Shown piece after piece: positions 28,125 through 37,749 of a stretch of 64,000 nucleotides of DNA (its first letter is position 1; each line of letters opens with the position of its first letter). Source of the DNA: Bordetella genomosp. 13. Its GTDB lineage: Bacteria > Pseudomonadota > Gammaproteobacteria > Burkholderiales > Burkholderiaceae_B. The notes under the pieces were generated by a model. The model saw only the letters and a list, made by a program, of their open reading frames with translations. It did no database searches and was not told the origin of the DNA. A program made the position numbers and the translations under genes. Where the stretch lies: positions 124,001 to 188,000 of the forward strand of contig NZ_VEHL01000006.1 of NCBI RefSeq assembly GCF_007679965.1, given 5' to 3'.

Positions 28125-29567
28125 TCATCCTTTTAGAGTTTGTTCCAACACGTGCAGGGTATGGTTGAGTTCCGCTTGCTTGGCCCGGGCATCGGAGATC
28201 TTGCGTACCGCGTGCAGCACCGTGGTGTGGTCGCGGCCGCCGAACAGATCGCCGATTTCCGGCAGGCTTTTCTGGGTCAACTCCTTCGCCAGATACATTG
28301 CTACCTGGCGCGGCAAGGCAATATTGGCGGGACGCCGTTTCGAATACATGTCGGCGACTTTGATCTTGTAGAAGTCGGCGACCGTTTTCTGGATGTTCTC
28401 GACCGTGATCTGGCCGTTGGACACGGACAGCAGGTCTTTCAGGGCGTCCTTGCAGACGTCTACCGTGAGGACGTCGCGGCCGTGGAAGCGCGCATAGGCC
28501 AGCACCTTGCGCAACGCGCCTTCGAGCTCGCGCACGTTGCTGCGCAGGTGCTTGGCGATGAAGAACGCGACCTCTTCGGGCATGGGCACGCCTTCGGATT
28601 CGGCCTTGCGCAGCAGGATGGCCACACGCATCTCGAGCTCGGGCGGCTCGATGGCCACCGTGAGGCCCGAGTCGAAGCGCGAGATCAGGCGGCTGTCGAT
28701 GCCGGACAGCTCCTTCGGATACGTATCGCTGGTGATGATGATCTGCTTGCGCTGCGCCACCATCGCCTCGAACGCGTAGAAGAACTCTTCCTGCGTGCGG
28801 TTCTTGCCCGAGAAGAACTGGATGTCGTCGATCAGCAGAAGATCGAGCGAGTGGTAGTAGCGCTTGAAGTCGTCGAACGCCTTGCGCTGGTAGGCCTTCA
28901 CCACGTCGGACACGTACTGGTCGGCATGCACGTAGCGCACGCGCACGCCGGTGCCGGCGGCCACCATGGCGTTGCCGATGGAGTGGATGAGGTGGGTCTT
29001 GCCCAGCCCCACGCCGCCATACAGGAACAGCGGGTTGTACGAGATGCCGGGGTTCTCGGCCACCTGCAGCGCCGCCGCGCGGGCCAGCTGGTTGGCCTTG
29101 CCGGTGACGAAGTTCTCGAACGTGAGGTCGGTGTTCAGCCGCGAACGTTCGTACACCAGGCTGGCCGCGTCGGTGGCCGCGCCCGCCAGGGCGGGCGCCG
29201 CAGCGGCGGCGGGTACGGGGATTGCTGCAGGCTCGTCCAGGTGCATTTGCTGCGTGGACGCAACCGGCGGCGGTGTGGAGTTCGGCGTACGCGGGGCCTG
29301 CGGAATGCGCGGCGCGGCGCTGCTGCCGGGCAACTCGAACGCGACCTGCACGGGACGCTGGAACCACTCGGTGGCCAGGGCTTCGATCTGGCTGGAGAAG
29401 TTCTTGCGGACCCAGTCGAGCTTGAAACGGTTGGGCGCGGCGACGCGCAGCACCGCGTTCGCCTCGTCGAAGGCAAGCGGGACTAGCGGCCGGATCCAGG
29501 CGCTGATCTGCTGGGGGGGGAGTTCCTGCTCAAGACGACTGACGCAGGTCTGCCAGAATTCTTTCAT
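28125..29567 (-). CDS. dnaA: Chromosomal replication initiator DnaA
   Basis: This 480-residue initiator has domain I ([20 protein letters not shown]), a Pro/Ala-rich linker from about 80 to 135, and an AAA+ domain with Walker A GGVGLGKT at 184-191 and Walker [10 protein letters not shown]. The C-terminal DNA-binding domain carries the [13 protein letters not shown] signature. ATG 29567 is chosen (AAGAG five bases upstream) over a TTG at 29582. The gap to rpmH upstream carries a consensus DnaA box at 29612, consistent with autoregulation. Confidence 0.98.
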   Translation of the reverse strand: MKEFWQTCVSRLEQELPPQQISAWIRPLVPLAFDEANAVLRVAAPNRFKLDWVRKNFSSQIEALATEWFQRPVQVAFELPGSSAAPRIPQAPRTPNSTPPPVASTQQMHLDEPAAIPVPAAAAAPALAGAATDAASLVYERSRLNTDLTFENFVTGKANQLARAAALQVAENPGISYNPLFLYGGVGLGKTHLIHSIGNAMVAAGTGVRVRYVHADQYVSDVVKAYQRKAFDDFKRYYHSLDLLLIDDIQFFSGKNRTQEEFFYAFEAMVAQRKQIIITSDTYPKELSGIDSRLISRFDSGLTVAIEPPELEMRVAILLRKAESEGVPMPEEVAFFIAKHLRSNVRELEGALRKVLAYARFHGRDVLTVDVCKDALKDLLSVSNGQITVENIQKTVADFYKIKVADMYSKRRPANIALPRQVAMYLAKELTQKSLPEIGDLFGGRDHTTVLHAVRKISDARAKQAELNHTLHVLEQTLKG

Positions 29568-29611
29568 GTCGCTCTTGTTCAAACCTCGATTCTACCGTGC
29601 CTGGGGGCAGG

Positions 29612-29620
29612 TTATCCACA
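29612..29620 (+). promoter_or_regulatory. Consensus DnaA box
   Basis: TTATCCACA lies 45 bases upstream of the dnaA start. It is enclosed by a perfect inverted repeat GGCAGG (29606-29611) and CCTGCC (29622-29627), so the box would sit in the loop of a potential hairpin. The likely role is dnaA autoregulation or part of an origin. Confidence 0.75.
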
Positions 29621-29660
29621 GCCTGCCGCCGTTACATCTGGGAGAGCGGGCGCTAACTGT

Positions 29661-29689
29661 TTGACAACGCGAGGGAAACTTGCTGAAAT
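29661..29689 (+). promoter_or_regulatory. Promoter of the rpmH operon
   Basis: A perfect -35 TTGACA (29661-29666) is followed by a 17-base spacer and TGAAAT (29684-29689), with TGC just upstream giving an extended -10. It points toward rpmH-rnpA-yidD-yidC. The predicted transcript start, near 29696, leaves a leader of about 225 bases. Confidence 0.6.
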
Positions 29690-29921
29690 GATGGGCTTTT
29701 CCGAATTCTACCCGTCGAAGACGGGGTGAAAGTGCGGAAGCGGTGCCTGGAAGCGCTTCGCGAACCGGCCCCGCAAGTCCCTGACCGCGGCAAAACCGCA
29801 ACAGGGAAGCCCGCAGCCGCGGGCCTGGCCTGGCGGCCCGCCGCCTGCCACATGGCAAGAAACACAACCAACCCGCAGCAAGTAACCCGGTCATTCGGCC
29901 TGTTCTTTCCTTGGAACGTCC

Positions 29922-30056
29922 ATGAAACGCACCTACCAACCTTCCGTCACCCGTCGCAAGCGCACCCACGGCTTTCGCGTGCGCATGAAAACCCGCGGCG
30001 GCCGCGCCGTCCTGAACGCTCGCCGCGCCAAGGGCCGCAAGCGCCTGGCCGTCTAA
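29922..30056 (+). CDS. rpmH: 50S ribosomal protein L34
   Basis: This 44-residue, highly basic ribosomal protein ([20 protein letters not shown] at the start) has the family's exact length and the Arg/Lys-rich body ending KGRKRLAV. It is the first gene of the rightward group rpmH-rnpA-yidD-yidC, the standard order in proteobacteria, and is divergent from dnaA. Confidence 0.98.
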   Translation: MKRTYQPSVTRRKRTHGFRVRMKTRGGRAVLNARRAKGRKRLAV

Positions 30057-30126
30057 GGCCTGGCGGTTTCGAAACCGCATCGCGCCCTGTCGGCGCACCG
30101 TGCGGTTTTGGCTGGACCTGCCGTTC

Positions 30127-30498
30127 ATGACACGCGCCACGCTACCCGCGGAGGCGCGACTGCATCGCCCCTCCGAGTACGCCGCCGCCTTGAAAGGCCG
30201 GCGAGCAGCCCGAGGGGCGTTTTTCATCATCAGCGCCATTCCGGCCGTCTCCACGGCCGGAGCGCCCGCCTGTGCGCGGCTGGGCATGGTGATCGCCAAG
30301 CGCTTCGCGCCCCATGCCGTCACCCGCAATGCCCTGAAGCGCGTCATCCGCGAGGCGTTCCGGCACAAGCGGCTGGCGTTGCCGGCCCACGATTACGTGG
30401 TCCGGCTGCAAAGCCGCGTGGCGCCCGTCTCGCTGACCGAGCTGAAGCGCGCGGCACGCGCTGAAGTCGATGCCCACTTCGAGCGTATCGCGCGATGA
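30127..30498 (+). CDS. rnpA: Ribonuclease P protein component
   Basis: This 123-residue protein subunit of RNase P matures tRNA 5' ends. It has the RNR signature [20 protein letters not shown] followed by [10 protein letters not shown] at about residues 55-85. ATG 30127 is chosen over 30100 because the family fold starts at [15 protein letters not shown]. It overlaps yidD by 4 bases (ATGA), so the two are coupled. Confidence 0.95.
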   Translation: MTRATLPAEARLHRPSEYAAALKGRRAARGAFFIISAIPAVSTAGAPACARLGMVIAKRFAPHAVTRNALKRVIREAFRHKRLALPAHDYVVRLQSRVAPVSLTELKRAARAEVDAHFERIAR

Positions 30499-30767
30499 TC
30501 AAGGCCCTGCTGATCGCGCCGATCCGGTTCTACCGCTTTTTCCTCAGCCCGTGGATTGGCCGGCAATGCCGCTTCACGCCGACCTGTTCCGCCTACGCCA
30601 TCGAGGCCATCGAAACCCACGGCCCGTTGCGCGGTCTATGGCTGGGGGCCCGCCGTATCGGCCGCTGCCATCCCTGGTCGCCCGGCGGTCACGATCCGGT
30701 GCCGCCTTCCGGCGGCAACGGGCCGGCCTGCTGCCCGGAGCACCGCCACCGCACCGGAATGGATTGA
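30495..30767 (+). CDS. yidD: Membrane protein insertion efficiency factor YidD
   Basis: This 90-residue small protein assists YidC-dependent membrane insertion. The family core is complete: [20 protein letters not shown] then [19 protein letters not shown] and RIGRCHPW, with its conserved cysteines. The start overlaps the rnpA stop by 4 bases and yidC follows 49 bases later. The C-terminal tail ([18 protein letters not shown]) is variable in the family. Confidence 0.95.
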   Translation: MIKALLIAPIRFYRFFLSPWIGRQCRFTPTCSAYAIEAIETHGPLRGLWLGARRIGRCHPWSPGGHDPVPPSGGNGPACCPEHRHRTGMD

Positions 30768-30816
30768 CGCTACACTGGTGGGCTTTGCTGGTCCGCCGCT
30801 TACTTCCTCAGGAACC

Positions 30817-32505
30817 ATGGATATCCGACGCACCGTCCTCTGGATGATTTTCGCTTTCTCGCTGCTGCTGCTGTGGAACAACTGGCAGGTTCAGCACGGC
30901 AAGCAGTCGCTGTTTGGTCCGTCCACCCCGGCGGCCCAGACTCAAAACGCCAAACCGGCCGAACCCGCGCCCACCGCTTCCATTCCGAATGCGCCCGCGG
31001 CCAACACCGGTTCGTCCACGCCCAGCGCGCCGGGCAGCTCCGTGCCCGGCACGGGCACGCCGGTCAAGGCGGAAGAAGTGGTGATCACGTCCGACGCCCT
31101 GCGCCTGACCTTCGACACCACCGGCGCCCAGCTGATCCGCGCCGAACTGCTGAAGTTCACCGACGGCGACACGCAGCGCCCCACCGTGCTGCTGGACCGT
31201 TCGCCCAACCTGACCTACATCGCGCAGTCCGGCGTGGTCGGCGCCGCCAACGGCGAAAGCTTCCCGACGCACCAGACGCCTTTCCGCCTGGTCTCGACCG
31301 AGCGCACGATGACCGGCGACAGCCTGCCCATCGTGTTCGAAGCTGAATCGGGCGGCCTGAAGGTCACCAAGACCTACACGCTGCATCGCGGCCGCTACGA
31401 CGTCGACGTGCGCCACGACCTGTCCAACACGGGTTCGGGCCCGGTGCGTCCCGCGCTGTACCTGCAGCTCGAACGCGACGGCAGCGACCCGGCCGGCACG
31501 TCCAGCTTCTATCACACGTTCACCGGCATGGCCGTGTACTCCGACCAGGAGCACTTCCAGAAGGTCACGTGGTCGGACATCCAGAAGAACAAGGGCAGCT
31601 ACGTCAAGCAGGCCGACAACGGCTGGATCGCCGTGGTGCAGCACTACTTCGCCACCGCCTGGATTCCGCCGCAGGGCAAGGCCCGCAGCAACGAACTGCT
31701 GCAGGTCCAGCCCAACCTGTATGCCGCGCGCACCGTGGAAGCGGTGGGCGAGGTCGCCCCGGGCTCGACGGCCACCGTCGACTCGCACCTGTGGGTCGGT
31801 CCGCAGGACCAGAAGGCCATGGCCGCGCTGGCCCCCGGCCTGGAACTGGTGGTCGACTACGGCTGGCTGACCATCATCGCCAAGCCGCTGTTCACCCTGA
31901 TGACCTGGCTGCACAGCATCCTGGGCAACTGGGGCTGGACCATCGTGGCGTTGACCGTCATCATCAAGGCCATCTTCTTCCCGCTGGCCGCCGCCAGCTA
32001 CAAGTCGATGGCGCGCATGAAGCGCGTGGCGCCCCGCCTGCAGGCCCTGAAGGAGAAGTACGGCGACGACCGCCAGAAGCTCAACCAGGCCATGATGGAG
32101 ATGTATCGCACCGAGAAGATCAACCCGCTGGGCGGCTGCCTGCCGATGGTGGTGCAGATCCCGGTGTTCATCTCGCTGTACTGGGTGCTGCTGGCCAGCG
32201 TCGAAATGCGCGGCGCGCCGTGGATCCTGTGGGTGCACGACCTGTCGGTCCGCGATCCGTTCTTCATCCTGCCCGCCATCATGATGGGCACCATGTTCCT
32301 GCAGATCAAGCTGAACCCGACGCCGCCGGACCCCATCCAGGCCAAGGTCATGATGGTCATGCCGCTGGTGTTCGGCGGGATGATGTTCTTCTTCCCGGCC
32401 GGCCTGGTGCTGTACTGGTGCGTGAACAACACGCTGTCCATCGCGCAGCAATGGACGATCACGAAGAAGATGGAAAAGGAAACGGCCGGCGCGGCGAACA
32501 GCTGA
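30817..32505 (+). CDS. yidC: Membrane protein insertase YidC
   Basis: This 562-residue inner-membrane insertase has an N-terminal helix (RTVLWMIFAFSLLLLWNNW), a long periplasmic domain to about residue 350, then the conserved insertase core with five hydrophobic segments. The core starts at WLTIIAKPLFTLMTWLHSIL and includes GGCLPMVVQIPVFISLYWVL. The start ATG 30817 has AGGA upstream; an in-frame extension to 30556 only overlaps yidD. A strong terminator follows at 32550. Confidence 0.98.
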   Translation: MDIRRTVLWMIFAFSLLLLWNNWQVQHGKQSLFGPSTPAAQTQNAKPAEPAPTASIPNAPAANTGSSTPSAPGSSVPGTGTPVKAEEVVITSDALRLTFDTTGAQLIRAELLKFTDGDTQRPTVLLDRSPNLTYIAQSGVVGAANGESFPTHQTPFRLVSTERTMTGDSLPIVFEAESGGLKVTKTYTLHRGRYDVDVRHDLSNTGSGPVRPALYLQLERDGSDPAGTSSFYHTFTGMAVYSDQEHFQKVTWSDIQKNKGSYVKQADNGWIAVVQHYFATAWIPPQGKARSNELLQVQPNLYAARTVEAVGEVAPGSTATVDSHLWVGPQDQKAMAALAPGLELVVDYGWLTIIAKPLFTLMTWLHSILGNWGWTIVALTVIIKAIFFPLAAASYKSMARMKRVAPRLQALKEKYGDDRQKLNQAMMEMYRTEKINPLGGCLPMVVQIPVFISLYWVLLASVEMRGAPWILWVHDLSVRDPFFILPAIMMGTMFLQIKLNPTPPDPIQAKVMMVMPLVFGGMMFFFPAGLVLYWCVNNTLSIAQQWTITKKMEKETAGAANS

Positions 32506-32549
32506 CGCCGGGCATAGAGGCGGCAAGCCGCCTCGATCACGTTTCCCCA

Positions 32550-32579
32550 GGGCTGGACGCCGAGCGTCCAGCCCTTTTT
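32550..32579 (+). terminator. Rho-independent terminator after yidC
   Basis: A perfect 11-base-pair stem, GGGCTGGACGC with GCGTCCAGCCC, has a 3-base loop (CGA) and is followed by TTTTT. It lies 45 bases after the yidC stop and ends the rpmH-rnpA-yidD-yidC transcript. Confidence 0.9.
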
Positions 32580-32713
32580 GTTTCTGCGGCGCGCAGGCAT
32601 GCGTGCGATACTTTTTTCGCGGTACCGATGAAGAGTCAGGAGCACTGACACCGGCCCGCGCCCCGCATGCAGCGGCGCGCAGCGGCCACGGCCCACGAAC
32701 GAGGAGACTACGG

Positions 32714-33703
32714 ATGACACAGCAGCAACCGCGCCGGCGCCGCAGCGTGCTGGCGATGATGGCGATCGCCCTGTTGGGCGGCACGCTTGCCGCGGCCGCT
32801 CCGGCGCGGGCGGCGTGGCCGGAGAAGCCGATCCGCGTGATCGTGCCGTATACGCCGGGCGGCGCCACCGATACCGTCACGCGGGTGGTGATGGAGAGGC
32901 TGTCCCGCCGCCTGTCGCAGACCATCATCATCGAGAACAAGCCGGGCGCCAACAGCAACCTGGGCGCGGCGCAGGCAGCCAAGGCGGAGCCGGACGGCTA
33001 CAACTTCCTCAGCATCCTGCCGGCCTACGTGATCAACGCGCATCTGTACGACCTGAACTACTCGCAGGCCGATTTGGTGCCGGTCGTGCAGATGGCCGAT
33101 CTTCCGCTGTTCCTGTTCGTGCACAAGGATCTGCCAGCCAAGTCGCTGGCCGAGCTCGTATCGTACGGACAGGCCAATCCCGACAAGCTGACGTATGCGT
33201 CCAGCGGCACCGGGTCCAGCGCCCACCTGACGGGCGCCGAGATGGCGTTGCGCGGCAAGCTGCGCATGACGCACGTGGCCTACAAGGGCAGCGCGCCCAT
33301 CCTGGCCGACCTGCTGGCGGGACGCGTGTCCATGGCCTTCGATCCCATCCTGGTGCCCATGCAGTACGTGAAGGAAAGGCGCCTGCGCGTATTGGCCTTC
33401 ACCGGCAAGGAGCGCTGGCCCACCGAACCCGCCATCCCGACGATGGAAGAGGCGGGCATGCCGGGCTTCGTGACCAGCTCATGGGTCGGGCTGCTGGCGC
33501 CCAAGGGTACGCCATCGGCCATCATCGACCGCATGGCCGCGGAAATCAGCGCCATCGTGCGCGAGGCAGACGTGCAGAAGACCTTCCTGGATGCGGGCTT
33601 CCTGCCGGCAGGCAGCACGCCCGCGGCCTTCGGCGAGCTGATGCGCAAGGACAGCGAACGCTACGGCCGCGTGATCGAAGAGGCGCACATCACGGTGAAT
33701 TGA
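32714..33703 (+). CDS. Bug (TctC-type) periplasmic receptor, stand-alone
   Basis: This 329-residue secreted receptor has an arginine-rich signal peptide (PRRRRSVLAMMAIALLGG to PARA-A) and Bug motifs IRVIVPYTPGGATDTVTRVV and IIIENKPGANSNLGAAQ. ATG 32714 follows GAGGAG. It stands alone between the yidC terminator and a convergent ABC permease gene. The ligand is unknown. It marks the start of the block that separates yidC from mnmE. Confidence 0.9.
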   Translation: MTQQQPRRRRSVLAMMAIALLGGTLAAAAPARAAWPEKPIRVIVPYTPGGATDTVTRVVMERLSRRLSQTIIIENKPGANSNLGAAQAAKAEPDGYNFLSILPAYVINAHLYDLNYSQADLVPVVQMADLPLFLFVHKDLPAKSLAELVSYGQANPDKLTYASSGTGSSAHLTGAEMALRGKLRMTHVAYKGSAPILADLLAGRVSMAFDPILVPMQYVKERRLRVLAFTGKERWPTEPAIPTMEEAGMPGFVTSSWVGLLAPKGTPSAIIDRMAAEISAIVREADVQKTFLDAGFLPAGSTPAAFGELMRKDSERYGRVIEEAHITVN

Positions 33704-33742
33704 GCGCGGCCGCCGGCAGCGCCATGCGGCATCCCCCGCGCA

Positions 33743-34615
33743 TCAGCGCTGCATGCCCCAGCGCCGCACCGTCACGCGCTCCAGCAGCTCGAACACCAGG
33801 TTCTCGACCAGCAGGCCGATGATCACCACTGCCACCAGGCCGGCGAACACGCGGTCGGTGTAGAGCTCGTTGCGGTTCTGGAAGATGTACCAGCCCAGGC
33901 CGCCCTGGCCGCTGGACGCGCCGAACACCAGTTCGGCGGCGATCAGCGTGCGCCAGGCGAAGGCCCAGCCCACCTTCAGGCCCGACATGATGGCGGGCAG
34001 CGCCGCCGGCACCAGGATGGCCAGCACGTAGCGCAGGCCCGTCAGGCCGTAGTTGCGGCCCGCCATGCGCAGCGTCTCGGACACGCCCAGGAAGCCGCTG
34101 TACATGTTCACGGCCAGCGCCCACAGCACCGAGTGGATCAGCACGAACACCAGGCTGCCCTGGCCCAGGCCGAACCACAGCATGGCCAGCGGCAGCAGCG
34201 CGATGGCGGGCAGCGGGTTGAACATCGAGGTCAGCGTGGACAGCAGGTCGCGGCCGAAGCGCGTGGACACGGCCAGCGTGGTCAGCACGAAGGCCAGCAC
34301 GATGCCGGCCAGGTAGCCCTTCAGCAGCACCGACATCGACAGGGCGGCGCGGCTGGTCAGCTCGCCGGTCGCCACGCCGTCTATGAAGGCGCGGCCGGTC
34401 TGCAGGGCGCCGGGCAGCAGCAGGTCGTTGTCGGCATAGCGCGCGCCGGCCTCCCACAGCAGTGCCAGCAGCACCAGGATCAGCGACTTGCGCACGATCG
34501 CGTGGCGGAACAGGCGCTCGTGCCAGGACAGCGGAACGGCAGCGGCAATGCCCTGCGGCAGCGGTTCGGGCTCGCGCACGAACTCGGGCCGCACCGAGGC
34601 GGTGGATACGGACAT
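33743..34615 (-). CDS. ABC transporter permease, SsuC/TauC-type
   Basis: This 290-residue permease of the nitrate/sulfonate/taurine importer class has six hydrophobic segments. The EAA-type loop AGRNYGLTGLRYVLAILVPAALPAIMSGL precedes SGLKVGWAFAWRTLIAAELVFG, both typical of the family. It is the last gene of a leftward group with an ATPase and binding protein; the gap to the ATPase stop is 9 bases. The substrate is inferred only from the TauD-like neighbour. Confidence 0.9.
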   Translation of the reverse strand: MSVSTASVRPEFVREPEPLPQGIAAAVPLSWHERLFRHAIVRKSLILVLLALLWEAGARYADNDLLLPGALQTGRAFIDGVATGELTSRAALSMSVLLKGYLAGIVLAFVLTTLAVSTRFGRDLLSTLTSMFNPLPAIALLPLAMLWFGLGQGSLVFVLIHSVLWALAVNMYSGFLGVSETLRMAGRNYGLTGLRYVLAILVPAALPAIMSGLKVGWAFAWRTLIAAELVFGASSGQGGLGWYIFQNRNELYTDRVFAGLVAVVIIGLLVENLVFELLERVTVRRWGMQR

Positions 34616-34624
34616 GGAGACTCC

Positions 34625-35443
<819 letters not shown>

Positions 35444-35445
35444 CT

Positions 35446-36489
35446 TCAGCTGCCCTGCGCCGTGACGGCGTCGTCGAAGAAGTAGTCGCGCGCGCTGGCC
35501 GGCTTGTTCTTGATGGCGCCCACCTGGTGCATGAACTCGGCCAGCGGATAGGTGTTCTCGGGCGCCAGCTTGAACTGCACCTGCGGGTTGGTGATGAACT
35601 TCAGCAGCAGGGCGCGGTCGATTTTGGCCTGCGTAGCCTTGATGTAGATGTCGGCCGCCTGCTCCGGGTTGGCGCGCACGAACTCGGCGGCTTCCGCAAG
35701 CGCGGCCAGGAAGGCGGCGTAGGTCTTGGGATTTTCCTTGCGGTACTTCTCGGTGGCGAACAGCACCGTGGACGAGCTGGGGCCGCCCAGCACGTCGTAC
35801 GAATTCAGCACGATGCGCGCCTTGGGATTCTCGGCCAGTTCCTGGTCCTGGAAGGGCGGATTGGCGAAGTGGCCGGTGATCTCGGTGCCGCCGGAGATGA
35901 TGGCGGCGGTGGCGTCGGGATGCGGCAGCGCGACGGTCAGGCGGTCCAGGCGGTTGAACTGCTCGGCGCCCCACTGCCTGGCGGCGGCCATCTGCAGCAC
36001 GCGCGACTGCACCGACACGGTGACCGCGGGCACGGCGATGCGGTCCTGGTCGGTGAAGTCGGCGATGGTCTTCACCTTGGGATTGTTGCTGACCAGGTAG
36101 TACGGGAAGTTGCCCAGCGAGGCCACGCCGCGCACGTTCTGGCGGCCGTGTGTGCGGTCCCACAGCGTCAGCAGCGGGCCGACGCCCGCGCCGCCGATGT
36201 CGACCGCGCCGGACAGCAGCGCGTCGTTCACGGCGGAGCCGCCGGACAGCCTGGCCCATTCCACCTTGATGTCGACGCCGGCTTGCTTGCCGTGTTTCTC
36301 GATCAGCTGCTGTTCGCGCGTGACGTTCAGCAGCAGGTAGACGATGCCGAACTGTTCGGCGATGCGGATGCGGCCCTCGGCTTGCGCCGGGGTCGGCGAG
36401 GCCAGCGCCAGCACGGCGATGAGCACGGCCAGCACGGTGGCGGTCAGCACGCGCGTGACGCGTTCGCGGGAGGTTTCGACAGGGCGCAT
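35446..36489 (-). CDS. Periplasmic binding protein, SsuA/TauA/NMT1-type
   Basis: This 347-residue secreted solute-binding protein has a signal peptide (RVLTATVLAVLIAVLALA to AQA-E). The mature start is RIRIAEQFGIVYLLLNVTREQ. GAVDIGGAGVGPLL and a C-terminal helical lobe follow, as in sulfonate, taurine and nitrate binding proteins. It is 40 bases downstream of the TauD-like dioxygenase gene, which suggests a sulfonate or similar compound is imported and oxidised (inference). Confidence 0.88.
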   Translation of the reverse strand: MRPVETSRERVTRVLTATVLAVLIAVLALASPTPAQAEGRIRIAEQFGIVYLLLNVTREQQLIEKHGKQAGVDIKVEWARLSGGSAVNDALLSGAVDIGGAGVGPLLTLWDRTHGRQNVRGVASLGNFPYYLVSNNPKVKTIADFTDQDRIAVPAVTVSVQSRVLQMAAARQWGAEQFNRLDRLTVALPHPDATAAIISGGTEITGHFANPPFQDQELAENPKARIVLNSYDVLGGPSSSTVLFATEKYRKENPKTYAAFLAALAEAAEFVRANPEQAADIYIKATQAKIDRALLLKFITNPQVQFKLAPENTYPLAEFMHQVGAIKNKPASARDYFFDDAVTAQGS

Positions 36490-36529
36490 GAGCGTACGTC
36501 CGGAAAGCGTGTGAGAGATGCGGCGGCCT

Positions 36530-37429
36530 TCAGAAAGGCGCGTCGCCTTCGATGGTGGTGCGGAACAGCTTGCGGCGCAGTTCGGGGGGACAGCCGGCGG
36601 CCAGGTGGATCAGCGAGCGGTTGTCCCAGAACAGCAGGTCGTGCGGCTGCCACTGGTGGCGGTAGATGTGCTCCGGACGCACGGCGTGCGCGTTCAGCTC
36701 GTCCAGGACCTGGCGGCTTTCGTCCTCGGGCAGGCCTTCGATGCGAGTGGTGAAGCCCTCGCTGACGAACAGCGCCTTGCGGCCGGTCTCGGGATGCGTG
36801 CGCACCACCGGGTGGGACACTTCCTTCACCTGCGCGATCTGCTCGGCGCTGAGCGTGGGGCGCCAGTTGTCCTGGCCGCGCAGGCGGTCATAGCGGGCCA
36901 GGTACGAGTGGATGGCATTGCGCCCCTCGACGATCTTGCGCAGATGTTCCGGCAGGGTCTTGTAGGCCAGTTCCATGTCGGCGAACAGCGTGTCGCCGCC
37001 TTCGGAGGGCAGCTCCTGCGCGTGCAGCAGCGAGCCCAGCGCCGGCAGCTCCTTGTACGAGATGTCCGAGTGCCATTCCTTGCCGGCGTCGCCCAGGCCG
37101 ATGGGACGGCCGTCCTCGACGATGTTGGAGATGATCAGGATCTCGGGGTGGCCGGCCAGGTGGAACTGGTGCAGCACGTGGATCATCAGCTTGCCGAAGC
37201 GGCGGCTGAAGTCGATGTGCTGCTGCGGGGTGATCCGCTGGTCGCGGAACACCACCACGTGATGGTCGAGGTGGGCGCGATGCACGCGGGCGAAATCCTC
37301 TGCGTTCAGGTCGCGGCCCAGGTCCAGGCCCACGATCTCGGCGCCGATGCCGTTGGCAAAGGGGCGCACCTCGAAATCTTGGGAGGCGGCCGGGAACGGG
37401 CGTTCCAGGGTGGCGGGATTGGCGGACAT
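36530..37429 (-). CDS. TauD/TfdA family 2-oxoglutarate dioxygenase
   Basis: This 299-residue non-haem iron dioxygenase couples 2-oxoglutarate decarboxylation to hydroxylation of a sulfonate-, herbicide- or related substrate. The iron ligands are readable: H120-x-D122 in KEWHSDISY and the distal H275 in NRSLIHLA. The 2-oxoglutarate-binding arginines follow in RRKLFRTTIEG (286/290). It is the first gene of the leftward importer operon. The substrate is not determined by these motifs; taurine is one option. Confidence 0.9.
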   Translation of the reverse strand: MSANPATLERPFPAASQDFEVRPFANGIGAEIVGLDLGRDLNAEDFARVHRAHLDHHVVVFRDQRITPQQHIDFSRRFGKLMIHVLHQFHLAGHPEILIISNIVEDGRPIGLGDAGKEWHSDISYKELPALGSLLHAQELPSEGGDTLFADMELAYKTLPEHLRKIVEGRNAIHSYLARYDRLRGQDNWRPTLSAEQIAQVKEVSHPVVRTHPETGRKALFVSEGFTTRIEGLPEDESRQVLDELNAHAVRPEHIYRHQWQPHDLLFWDNRSLIHLAAGCPPELRRKLFRTTIEGDAPF

Positions 37430-37749
37430 CGTATCGCTCCGTATGGGCCCGCGTATGCGCCGGCCACGTTCGCCGCGATATCAGCGGCGCTTATATGAGT
37501 AGGAGCTTTTGATTATGAAAACCTCGGGGCCTTACGCAAACGAATAAATCTTCCTTTCGACAGAGCTTTTAGTCATATGGGCTCGCATATGAAATGGACC
37601 CATATGCTTATGTCGAATCCCAGGGGTTTCCACGGCGGGAACGTGCTCTGAATGCGCGCAGGCACGTGCGGGCGATGCACAAATGAAAAACGCCGACCCG
37701 TAGGTCGGCGTCAAATGCGGGCGATGCCGCGGCAGGTCGTTCGCCGCGC
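37430..37749. promoter_or_regulatory. AT-richer gap with repeats upstream of the TauD operon
   Basis: This 320-base gap contains no gene. It holds an inverted pair CGCCGC/GCGGCG around GATATCA (37471-37489), and GAGCTTTT as a direct repeat at 37503 and 37563, exactly 60 bases apart. CATATGGG (37574-37581) and CCCATATG (37599-37606) form an inverted repeat, with a third CATATG at 37586 between them. These look like regulator sites, but no regulator gene adjoins. The M20 gene's terminator is at the right end. Confidence 0.45.
37686..37710 (-). terminator. Terminator after the M20 amidohydrolase gene
   Basis: Stem CGCCGACC/GGTCGGCG (8 base pairs, 4-base loop) is followed leftward by TTTTT. It lies 40 bases past the amidohydrolase stop and closes the leftward operon that starts with the peptide transporter. 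Confidence 0.85.

Larger units (their letters stand above)
29568..29921. other. dnaA-rpmH divergent intergenic region
   Basis: This 354-base gap holds the dnaA promoter side, one perfect DnaA box and a good rpmH promoter, then a leader of about 225 bases before rpmH. Only a single consensus TTATCCACA was found. No AT-rich unwinding stretch or box cluster is seen, so a complete oriC here is not supported by the sequence alone. The leader contains no coding frame I would defend. Confidence 0.7.

Noticed and set aside
29653..29871. Small frame in the rpmH leader
   Set aside because: Covers the rpmH promoter on the opposite strand and has no ribosome site or motif.
29568..29921. Complete oriC with DnaA box cluster
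   Set aside because: Only one consensus box and no AT-rich unwinding element were found; listed only as an intergenic region with one box.
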